Source: CAZCJA01 sp964499015 (lineage in GTDB: Bacteria; Elusimicrobiota; Elusimicrobia; F11). Taken from it: a stretch of DNA of 30,809 nt. A model generated the notes under the pieces. The model had not been told where the DNA came from, searched no databases, and saw only the letters and a program-made list of their open reading frames with translations. Below, one piece after another: positions 15,087 to 22,466 of the stretch (position 1 is its first letter; the number at the start of each line of letters is the position of its first letter). The stretch is from the NCBI GenBank assembly GCA_964499015.1, contig CAZCJA010000024.1, positions 1 through 30,809 on the forward strand. Direction: 5' to 3'. A program made the translations under genes and the position numbers.

Positions 15087-18000
15087 ATGAAAAATAGATG
15101 GTTCCAAACGATCCAAAGAGCGGTTCTCTTAATAGCAGCGCTTACCGCGGGCGCTCACGCCGAAGCGACCAAAGAAATTTATGGAGACGGCGGATTGTAC
15201 GGCGTTCCTCCCTCGAACTTCACCAACCTGCAAATTTTCGGCGGCTCCGCCGGGACCACCAACCTGAATAGAACGGACATCGCCGGCACTCCGGAAGGCA
15301 AAACGGTCATCGAACAGACCGTCCCCGCCGCGTCGGCATCGTTTTGGGGGATTATCAACACCAATTCCCCCGGTTCCCAAACCATCGCTTCTAAAAACTA
15401 CACCGAATACCTGGGTGGTTCGCTCCGGTTCTGGCTCAAAAGCGTCGCCCCCGTTAAAATCGCCATTCAATATTCGGGTGTCGTACCCGATCCGAGCATC
15501 ACCATCCCCAGCACCGGCGACGTATGGCAGGAACAAGTTATTCTCCTTTCGAGCCTGGGTGCAACCCCGGCGCGTTTGGCCACCGTGCGCATTCCTTTTA
15601 TCTTTATCGACGAAAACGCCGGCGGCGCGCATAGTGTGTACTTGGATCACATCCGTTGGACAAAACCAGTCAATTCTCTCGTAATTACCCCCACCACCGT
15701 TCAGGCCAATCCGAACACGTCGCGCGAATTTACCGTTGAAGGCCGCGACTTCAACAACGAACTTGTTATGGTGTATCCGACGTTCACCAGCACCGTTGGG
15801 ACCATGTCTCCGGCCAAAGGCCAAGCGTCGATTCTAACGCTCGGCGCGGGAACCACCGACGGCACCGTCACCGCCACGACCGACGGCAAATCCGCCGTGG
15901 CCAATGTCGACGTGATCACCACGCCGATCGCCAATAAATTCGGCATTTTGAGCGAAACGCACACCGGCGCCCAGCTTGGTGAAGACAATCCGCTTCGCAA
16001 TTCCGATCTATTGCTTTTCTCGGAAACCCCGGGCAATCCGGCCACGTTCCCCGTTATTTCCGACATCTCGGGCGTTTCACCGGAAGGCGGCAAACACAAT
16101 AAAATGGTTTTTCAACGCAAAACTGCAAGCACACAATTCCAGGGCATGGCCATTCAATGGGGCGTCGGCGCCTCGCCGGACACCCATGTGCTTGACATGA
16201 GCACCTATTACAGCGGCAGCATTCGTTTCTGGATCAAAGGCGACGCCACCGCGACGGAATTGCGCAACAAATTAACGCTCGGCATCCGTTCGGGAAATAT
16301 TCCGGCGGGCAAAGAAACCTCTTCCGTAAAATTGAGCGACTACGTGACGTTCAACGGTCAATGGCAGCCGGTGGTGATTCCGCTCTCGGCGCTCGCTAAA
16401 GGCCGTCCGTTTGCGGATCTTTCCCGCACCAAAGTCTTTTTCGTTCTCTCTGTTGCCGGCACGCTGCTTCCGACCGCCGAATTGCAGCGCACCGTTTATA
16501 TCGACAACGTTCGCTGGGACACGCAGACCCCGGGCTCCTTGGCCAGCATCACCATTTCCGGTGCCGCTCCGGCCACCAATATGCCGGTCGGTTTAATCAA
16601 TCAGTTCACCGCTTCGGGCTTCGATGCGGCGGGCGTCCCGGTTGATATTTTCCCGACGTGGAGCTTTGCCAGCACCTCACTCGGCACCTTTACGCAAACC
16701 TCCGGCCCGATCACGTTCCTCCGCACCGTCGGTTCTCCGGCGACCGGTATCATTCGCGCGCAGTCCGGCGCAGTTGTCGGCACGTTAAACGGCTCGGTTG
16801 TGAACCAGGCGTTCCCCGGCGTGTGGAATATTTTCACGGACGCGGGCGCGGGCGGCGAACTGCAGGTGTTCACCGGCCTTGAAGGCAGCGAAACCGGCGC
16901 GCTTGTGGAAAGCATTCCCGACACCGGCGTTGCCGGCGATCCGGCCGAGTATATTCAGACCACGTTCGCCCTCGACAATTTGAATCCCCCGGCCAACGAT
17001 TCGTTCGCCGCGTGGGGCATCGTCACCGGCGGCTTGCCGCTGCAGCACTTCAACACCGGTTATCTACGCTTCTTCGTCCGTTCGCCGCGCAACTTGGAAA
17101 TCGCGCTGCGCAGCACGGACATTGATCCCAACTTTAATAAAGCGAAAGTCACCCTGAGCGAGCTCGGTGTGCCGCTGACGCCCATTGGCGGCGGCGCCTG
17201 GCAGCAGGTTCTCCTGCCGCTGTCGCTGTTCAGCCAGCGCGACTCGCTTCTTGATCTCTCCGAGATCGTCGATCTCTTTGTGGTCGGGACGAATTCCGGC
17301 CTCGTCGGTGAAATTACCGATCAATTCGACATCGACCGCGTTGAATATTTAAGCCCGAATGTTTTACCGAACCTCCCCCCGACCGTTAACGTCGGCCCGG
17401 ACCAGTTGATCACCATTGGTACGCAGCACGGCAACGGTCAAGTGGATGGGCATGACTTCCTCGTTTGGCAGCGCAACTTCGGCAACACGCCGGCAAGCCC
17501 GACGTGGTACGCCCCGGCCGATATTAGTGGCAACGGTTCTGTCGATGCGGCCGACTACACCGTGTGGCGCGATCATTACGGCATTCAATGCGGTACGCCC
17601 GGTTGCGATGTTGCTGATATCGATCCGCCGACAGCAAATACACAATTCAATTCCGCTGTGTCCGACGACGGCAAACCGACGCCGCCCGCGACATTGACCC
17701 TCACGTGGTCGGTGATCGACGGCGACGCCAATCAGGTCGTTTTCAGCGACGTTTCCGATCCGTTCGCCACGGTCTACTTCAAAGCGCCCGGCATCTATGG
17801 CCTGCGCCTCGCGGCGTTTGACGGCCAGTTCACCAGCGCCGACACGGTCTCCGTCACGGTTGAGGCCGCCGGAGCAGCGGCCGCCGCCGTCATGGCAAGC
17901 GAAGCCGATCAAAACTTCACCATCACCACGCCTCAGGATTCCGAAGTCCGCGTCATCACGACGCAGAATGGTGCGAAACAAGTTGAAACCGTCGGCATCG

Positions 18001-18578
18001 ATGTCTCGAATGACTTCGCGCGTCTGAAGGTCAATATCTTCGGCGATACGCTCGACTATCTCCATGCGGTCACACCGATCGCCGCTCAACGCGGCGGTTC
18101 GAACCAGACGGGGACCTACGTGCGATCCGCCGACGCCACTTCATTCATGAACGAAATCCAGCTCCTCGCAAAGGCGTTTGAAATTGTTCTGCCTTACGCG
18201 ACGGCGGCTCAAGAGAACGTTCTGCGCGGCATCATGAACGAATATGGAATTACTCTGTCGGCCCGCCGTACCGGCGCCGAAGGCTCTTTGACGCCGAAAG
18301 CGCAGTCGCGCGGTACCTTCTTCCGCCCGAGCCGCGGCGAACAAGGCGAAATAACCTTTGCCGTGACCGCGGATTCACCGGTGCGCATTGTGATCTACGA
18401 TCGTCTCGGCCAGCAGGTTCGCGCGCTCGTCAACACGTCGGTCTCCGCCACGCCGTCTTATACGGCGACGTGGGACGGCCGCGACGACAACGGCAGCGTG
18501 GTTTCCCCCGGTACGTACTTGGTTGACTGCCAGATCGGCGGCGAACGCGTAAAAGTGAAGGCGGTTGTTTCGCAATAA
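15087..18578 (+). CDS. Large exported modular surface protein: CBM-like repeats, PKD with inserted dockerin-like module, FlgD-type C-terminal domain
   Basis: The start is the ATG after AGGGGA, giving 1163 residues with a signal peptide ending near AHA. Three jelly-roll, carbohydrate-binding-like modules lie at about 30-195, 283-478 and 576-758; each has a GxLRFW/F strand and ends in a YLDHIRW, YIDNVRW or FDIDRVEY strand. Ig-like spacers (about 197-277, 482-573) separate them. A K319-type PKD domain starts at about 761 (PPTVNVGPDQLITIGTQ), is broken by a dockerin-like block with two EF-hand loops (about 779-840) and resumes to about 926. The end (about 1087-1163) is a FlgD-type Ig domain (VRIVIYDRLGQQVRALV, TATWDGRDDNG). 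No catalytic domain is seen. A role as secreted glycan-binding or adhesive protein is inferred. A PorV-like gene follows. Confidence 0.85.
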   Translation: MKNRWFQTIQRAVLLIAALTAGAHAEATKEIYGDGGLYGVPPSNFTNLQIFGGSAGTTNLNRTDIAGTPEGKTVIEQTVPAASASFWGIINTNSPGSQTIASKNYTEYLGGSLRFWLKSVAPVKIAIQYSGVVPDPSITIPSTGDVWQEQVILLSSLGATPARLATVRIPFIFIDENAGGAHSVYLDHIRWTKPVNSLVITPTTVQANPNTSREFTVEGRDFNNELVMVYPTFTSTVGTMSPAKGQASILTLGAGTTDGTVTATTDGKSAVANVDVITTPIANKFGILSETHTGAQLGEDNPLRNSDLLLFSETPGNPATFPVISDISGVSPEGGKHNKMVFQRKTASTQFQGMAIQWGVGASPDTHVLDMSTYYSGSIRFWIKGDATATELRNKLTLGIRSGNIPAGKETSSVKLSDYVTFNGQWQPVVIPLSALAKGRPFADLSRTKVFFVLSVAGTLLPTAELQRTVYIDNVRWDTQTPGSLASITISGAAPATNMPVGLINQFTASGFDAAGVPVDIFPTWSFASTSLGTFTQTSGPITFLRTVGSPATGIIRAQSGAVVGTLNGSVVNQAFPGVWNIFTDAGAGGELQVFTGLEGSETGALVESIPDTGVAGDPAEYIQTTFALDNLNPPANDSFAAWGIVTGGLPLQHFNTGYLRFFVRSPRNLEIALRSTDIDPNFNKAKVTLSELGVPLTPIGGGAWQQVLLPLSLFSQRDSLLDLSEIVDLFVVGTNSGLVGEITDQFDIDRVEYLSPNVLPNLPPTVNVGPDQLITIGTQHGNGQVDGHDFLVWQRNFGNTPASPTWYAPADISGNGSVDAADYTVWRDHYGIQCGTPGCDVADIDPPTANTQFNSAVSDDGKPTPPATLTLTWSVIDGDANQVVFSDVSDPFATVYFKAPGIYGLRLAAFDGQFTSADTVSVTVEAAGAAAAAVMASEADQNFTITTPQDSEVRVITTQNGAKQVETVGIDVSNDFARLKVNIFGDTLDYLHAVTPIAAQRGGSNQTGTYVRSADATSFMNEIQLLAKAFEIVLPYATAAQENVLRGIMNEYGITLSARRTGAEGSLTPKAQSRGTFFRPSRGEQGEITFAVTADSPVRIVIYDRLGQQVRALVNTSVSATPSYTATWDGRDDNGSVVSPGTYLVDCQIGGERVKVKAVVSQ

Positions 18579-18588
18579 CGTCTTTTTT

Positions 18589-18593
18589 GGAGG
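18589..18593 (+). promoter_or_regulatory. Ribosome binding site deciding the PorV-like start
   Basis: GGAGG lies seven bases before the ATG at 18601, which opens a signal peptide. This favours 18601 over the earlier in-frame codon at 18565, which would overlap the surface-protein gene. Confidence 0.75.
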
Positions 18594-18600
18594 CGGCGGT

Positions 18601-19587
18601 ATGAAAAAGTGGACAGTTCTTCTTGGTTTAGCCGCACTGTCATTTGCCTCGCTTGAGGCCGCGACCCAAACGGAAGCGGCGCTGAGCTTGCTGGAAGCGC
18701 CCACGGCGCGCCCGGCCGCGCTTGGCGAGGCTCTTACCGCCGCCACCGATGACGTTGCCGCTTTTTCTTATAACCCCGCGTCGCTCGCGACGTTGCGCAA
18801 AGGCCACGCTTCCTTCCTTTATCACAAAGGCATCAACGATGACGCGTTCGGCCAATTTTTGGTCGGTCGCCCAGCCAAGAAAAACGGCCTGGGCTTGTCC
18901 GTTGGTTACTACGACGGCGGCGACATTGAAATCGCCGATGGCAACACGACCAGTGTTGTCAAAGCCCAGCGCGACCTGGTGTTGAGCTTGGGTATGGCCC
19001 GCCACTTCGGCCGCTTCACCGCCGGCACCGCGGGAAAGTATTTCTCCTCCGAACTCGCCGAAACCGACAAAGCCACCGCGCTCGCTGCGGATTTCGGCGT
19101 CGGCTACCGCATGAGCTCGCGCGTTCAATTCGGCGCGGCGCTGCAGAACATCGGCACCAAGCTTGAATTCAACGGCGTGGGCTCAAACCTGCCGCGCATC
19201 GCACGCGTGGGTATGGCCATGGGCCTGCCGTTTCAGGCGCGCACGCTTCTTCTGTTGGACGCTCCTTACCACTTTAATCAAGAACAGTTTTACCCGGCGT
19301 TGGGTATTGAGACGGGAGTGGGCCCCTTGGCGTTTCGTGCGGGATACAAGATTGTTCCGGACGACGACCAGATTTCGTTGGGTGCGGGCTTTCGCATGGG
19401 CCAGACGGAGTTGAGCTATGCGTTTGAATTGGCAGACCAGCTGAATTCGCGCCACCGCATCAGTCTCGGCGTGCGTTTCGGAGATGAGATTGATTTGTCG
19501 GCTCCTGAGAACAAGGGCCGCGAACCGGTGATCATCTTCCCCGGTTCGGAAAGCGAGCCGTGGTGGAATTTAGACCAGTCGAACTAG
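18601..19587 (+). CDS. PorV/UPF0164-like outer-membrane beta-barrel protein
   Basis: From the ATG behind GGAGG the product has 328 residues. A signal peptide (MKKWTVLLGLAALSFASLEA) is followed by the family mark ARPAALGEALTAATDDVAAF and YNPASLATL, then alternating amphipathic strands that end near SRHRISLGVRFG. PorV proteins are 14-stranded FadL-like barrels; in the type IX secretion system PorV carries cargo with C-terminal signal domains to the surface. The gene lies 22 bases after the surface-protein gene, whose product ends in a FlgD-type Ig domain, so the two are likely one operon. The C-terminal tail after the barrel (about 30 residues, ending EPWWNLDQSN) is not strand-like. A role as a plain porin remains possible. 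Confidence 0.8.
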   Translation: MKKWTVLLGLAALSFASLEAATQTEAALSLLEAPTARPAALGEALTAATDDVAAFSYNPASLATLRKGHASFLYHKGINDDAFGQFLVGRPAKKNGLGLSVGYYDGGDIEIADGNTTSVVKAQRDLVLSLGMARHFGRFTAGTAGKYFSSELAETDKATALAADFGVGYRMSSRVQFGAALQNIGTKLEFNGVGSNLPRIARVGMAMGLPFQARTLLLLDAPYHFNQEQFYPALGIETGVGPLAFRAGYKIVPDDDQISLGAGFRMGQTELSYAFELADQLNSRHRISLGVRFGDEIDLSAPENKGREPVIIFPGSESEPWWNLDQSN

Positions 19588-20229
19588 GTCGGCCAAGGTA
19601 TTGATCGTGTCGCCGCGCGATTCTTTCGCGTTGCGGTCCAGCAAAACAGCTTTTATTCCCACGCCCGCGGCGCCGCTTAAATCTTCCACGGCGTCATCTC
19701 CCACGTGCACAACGTCTCCCGCTTCCAACCCCATCATTTTTAACGCGTGATTGAAAAAAGCCGCTTCCGGCTTCACGTGCCCCACGAACGACGAGATAAA
19801 CTGATTGTCGAAATACGGTGAGAGCGCAAGTTCGCGCAGGAGTTTGGGCAGGCGGTCGTCCCAATTTGAGGCAATCGCCAGCGTAATGCCGCGATTGCGC
19901 AACTCCGTCAGCGTGGGCACGACATCGGGAAATATCCGCCACCGTGACGGTTCGGCGAAAGCGCTGTAGAGTCCGTCGAAGAACGCGTCGGCGTCCTTAA
20001 AGACTTCGCCTTCGAAAACGTCCATCACAACCGCCCGCCACCACTCTTTGTCCATCTTATTGCCGGCGGCTTTATGCTTCTTCCACGCGGCGCGGAATTT
20101 CTTCTCCACGTCGTCGTCTTCCATGTAGACGCGATGTTTGGCGGCGATTTCCGAGTAAACGCGGCCCACAGACGGATGCGGCTTAAGCAGGGTTCCTCCG
20201 GCGTCGAAAAGAACGGCCTTGATGGTCAA
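19570..20229 (-). CDS. HAD-superfamily hydrolase, subfamily IA
   Basis: The 219-residue protein has motif I FDAGGTLL (8-15), a helical cap of about 75 residues, motif II ASNWDD, motif III lysine in HVKPEAAFF and motif IV VGDDAVEDLSGA. HAD-IA enzymes are mostly phosphatases. The second motif-I residue that normally acts as general acid/base aspartate (DxD) is glycine here (DAG), as in HDHD3-like relatives, so the activity may differ. Its start overlaps the ArsC-like gene by four bases. Its end overlaps the convergent PorV-like gene by 18 bases. The substrate is not known. Confidence 0.88.
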   Translation of the reverse strand: MTIKAVLFDAGGTLLKPHPSVGRVYSEIAAKHRVYMEDDDVEKKFRAAWKKHKAAGNKMDKEWWRAVVMDVFEGEVFKDADAFFDGLYSAFAEPSRWRIFPDVVPTLTELRNRGITLAIASNWDDRLPKLLRELALSPYFDNQFISSFVGHVKPEAAFFNHALKMMGLEAGDVVHVGDDAVEDLSGAAGVGIKAVLLDRNAKESRGDTINTLADLVRLV

Positions 20230-20576
20230 AAGAGTTTGTGCACCTTTTCCGGCGGACGGGCGATGATCGCGCGATTGTCTTTAATGACGATCGGCCGCTG
20301 GATGAGAATCGGGTTGTCATGCAGGAGCTTCAGCCATTCGGCCCGCGATAGCTTGGCCTCTTTTAAATTCATTTCCTGGTACAACGGCTCTTTGGCCCGG
20401 GCCAACTCGGCCGGTTCCATCTTCAGTTTTTTGAGCAATTCATCCAGCTCTTCCACGCTCGGTACGTCTTTCAGGTATTCAATCAGTTTCGGTTGAATTT
20501 TTTTGAATTTGAAAATTTCCAGCGTTAGGCGGCAAGTGCCGCAGCGCGGGTTGTGATACATGCTCCAGTTGGCCAT
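20226..20576 (-). CDS. ArsC/Spx-family thioredoxin-fold protein
   Basis: The 116-residue product has the ArsC start YHNPRCGTCRLTLEIFK (7-23) with a nucleophile-position cysteine, and the later QRPIVIKDNRAIIARPPE block, which carries the arginines typical of the family. ArsC reduces arsenate with glutathione/glutaredoxin; relatives (YffB, Spx) have other roles. Here a second cysteine gives CGTC, a CxxC pair as in Spx, instead of the CSKS of plasmid ArsC. No other arsenic gene is nearby. It follows the deaminase gene after two bases and overlaps the HAD gene, so housekeeping redox use is as likely as arsenate resistance. Confidence 0.82.
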   Translation of the reverse strand: MANWSMYHNPRCGTCRLTLEIFKFKKIQPKLIEYLKDVPSVEELDELLKKLKMEPAELARAKEPLYQEMNLKEAKLSRAEWLKLLHDNPILIQRPIVIKDNRAIIARPPEKVHKLF

Positions 20577-20578
20577 GG

Positions 20579-21061
20579 TTAGTACGTCCTCCGGTTTTTA
20601 AGCGACGCAAAAATGGCCAGCAAATCCGCGCACGCTTTGTTTTTCACGCGTTTTAACCGCAGTTTTGCCTTGCCCAATTTTTTCAGCGTCTGGTTTGAAA
20701 TCGTCAGCTCATTGAAACCGAGCTTCTTTACGTCGCCGATCGTCGTGGAGTAGACGATTCTAGGAATGCGCGCCCAATGAATCGCGCTGAAGCACATCGG
20801 GCACGGCTCGGTGCTCGAATAAATTGCACAGCCCTTAAGGTCGTAGCTGCTCAGCTTTTTAGCCGCGGCGCTGATGGCGTTCACTTCGGCATGCCGCGTC
20901 GGATCGTTCGTGCCCAGCACCGTGTTGTGAGCACTGGCGATGATTTTCCCGGACTTGACGATCACCGCGCCGAACGGGCCGCCGTGGCCTCGTTTGATGC
21001 CGCGCAGGCCCTCCAAGGCCGCCATGGACAGGAAATCGGGTTTATTTTTTCTTTTTGACAT
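20579..21061 (-). CDS. Guanine-deaminase-like nucleoside/base deaminase
   Basis: The zinc site is intact: HAEVNA (H and E) and PCPMC (two cysteines), with GHGGPFGAVIV before it and EPCPMCFSAIHWARI after. This pattern is closest to Bacillus GuaD, which turns guanine to xanthine; TadA and riboflavin-type deaminases share the fold. I choose the ATG at 21059-21061 (MSKRKNKPDF), giving 160 residues, because that aligns with GuaD. An ATG at 21085 would add eight residues and neither has a strong Shine-Dalgarno. The chosen start overlaps the nucleotidyltransferase gene by 20 bases. The lysine-rich C-terminal part (KLGKAKLRLKRVKNK) differs from GuaD, so RNA substrates cannot be excluded. Confidence 0.8.
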   Translation of the reverse strand: MSKRKNKPDFLSMAALEGLRGIKRGHGGPFGAVIVKSGKIIASAHNTVLGTNDPTRHAEVNAISAAAKKLSSYDLKGCAIYSSTEPCPMCFSAIHWARIPRIVYSTTIGDVKKLGFNELTISNQTLKKLGKAKLRLKRVKNKACADLLAIFASLKNRRTY

Positions 21062-22466
21062 AGGCGGCGAGAAACGCGAGCGCATCTTCTTTTGTTTTGA
21101 CTTTTCCTTCGGACTGGGCGTCGGTGACGGCTTCCAGAAGCTCGCCGATGTACGGCGACGGCGGAAGGCCGAATGTTTTCATCACATCGTGTCCGTTAAG
21201 GATTTTGGGAGGCAGGATTTTTTCCCGCGAGGTGTAAAAACGGTTCACCATTAGGACGGTGGTCTGTTCGTGTTCGGACTTCTTTTTGCCGCGCTGCTTC
21301 GGCGACAGATACGTTAAATGGTCGCCGAGCGAGACCAAAAGCATGCTGATGCCGTCGTCTTCCAAATCACGGAAAAAGCGGTGGATCGCTTTGTCGGACA
21401 CCTCGCCGTGCGAGGCCAAATTCCCCGGGCGCATATGGTTTCGCACCAGCCGCTCGTAGCGGACGGTTTCCGTGTTCGACCAGCGGTAGCGCATGGCCAT
21501 TTTCTGAACGTCGCCGGCGCCCACGTGTTCGTGTTCGAAGAAGCGAAGCCGTCCGCCCATCATCTTTGCGGTCGCGGGTTTGCCCACGTCGTGCAAAAGA
21601 AGCGCCCACTTAAGATACGCCGAGCGCGCGTAGCCGCCGATGGGTTCGTTGATATGTTCGCGAACTTTCTTATGCACCCGCGGAAACCATTTGGCCAGCG
21701 TGCGCACGACGTCTTCGTAGCAGCCGATCGAATCCAGCGAATGCTTGAGCACACCGCCCTTTCCGTAGTACGCGGGCGCGCACTTGCGCAGCTTGACGGC
21801 TTCCGGAAAAACAACGTCCAAGACGCCGAGTGAGTTCATGTCGTTCATCACCGCGTAGGCGTCGCCGGTGGAGAATATTTTCATCAATTCGTCGCGCACG
21901 CGCTCCGGTGCGCAGCGTTTAAGTAATTTCGCGTCTCTCTTGATAAGCGTGCGGGTTTGTTTGTCGATGGCGAAACCAAGTTGGGCGCCCAAACGGAACG
22001 CGCGCAAAACGCGGAGCGGGTCTTCTTTGAAGATTTTTTTCGAAATCGCGCGCAGGGATTTTTTCTTCAAGTCTTTAAGTCCATCGTGGCGGTCGATGAT
22101 CGCGTCTTTCCATTTGGCGTCCAGCCATCGATGCAACGGCACCGCGAGGGCGTTGACCGTGAAATCACGGCGGTCTAAGTCTTCGTCCCGGTCTTTCCCT
22201 TGGCGTTTAGCCAAGTCAATATGAATATTTCCCGGAAAGGCCACGCGCGAAATTCCGTTTTCCAGGTCCAGCGGGAACGCAGTTCCGCCCATTTTGGCGG
22301 CGAAGCGCTGCGCGACCAGCGTTGGGTCGGATGGCAGGATCAGATCGTAATCGGAGATGCCGCGGTTAAGCAGACGTTCGCGCACGGCGCCCCCGACCAC
22401 GTACGTTTCATGCGACGATAAAAAATCAACGGCTTGTTTGATGAGCGGCGATGCGGAGGTTTTCAC
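21042..22466 (-). CDS. cca: CCA-adding-type tRNA nucleotidyltransferase / poly(A) polymerase family with HD domain
   Basis: The 474-residue class II enzyme has VVGGAVRERLLNRGISDYDL (23-42), with the catalytic aspartates D39 and D41, then RRDFTVNALAV (99-109) and EDPLRVLRAFRLGAQLGF. An HD hydrolase domain (LLHDVGK, near residue 290) follows. The protein may add the whole CCA end or only part of it; CC- and A-adding enzymes share these motifs. The tRNA-Gly gene in this window lacks an encoded CCA, so such activity is needed. The start overlaps the acyl-CoA synthetase stop by four bases. The C-terminus is lysine-rich (VKKKK). Confidence 0.92.
   Translation of the reverse strand: MKTSASPLIKQAVDFLSSHETYVVGGAVRERLLNRGISDYDLILPSDPTLVAQRFAAKMGGTAFPLDLENGISRVAFPGNIHIDLAKRQGKDRDEDLDRRDFTVNALAVPLHRWLDAKWKDAIIDRHDGLKDLKKKSLRAISKKIFKEDPLRVLRAFRLGAQLGFAIDKQTRTLIKRDAKLLKRCAPERVRDELMKIFSTGDAYAVMNDMNSLGVLDVVFPEAVKLRKCAPAYYGKGGVLKHSLDSIGCYEDVVRTLAKWFPRVHKKVREHINEPIGGYARSAYLKWALLLHDVGKPATAKMMGGRLRFFEHEHVGAGDVQKMAMRYRWSNTETVRYERLVRNHMRPGNLASHGEVSDKAIHRFFRDLEDDGISMLLVSLGDHLTYLSPKQRGKKKSEHEQTTVLMVNRFYTSREKILPPKILNGHDVMKTFGLPPSPYIGELLEAVTDAQSEGKVKTKEDALAFLAAYVKKKK

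Noticed and set aside
17364..18089. A 241-residue minus-strand open frame inside the surface-protein gene.
   Set aside because: The plus strand encodes recognisable dockerin-like and PKD sequence here; the minus frame has no family features.
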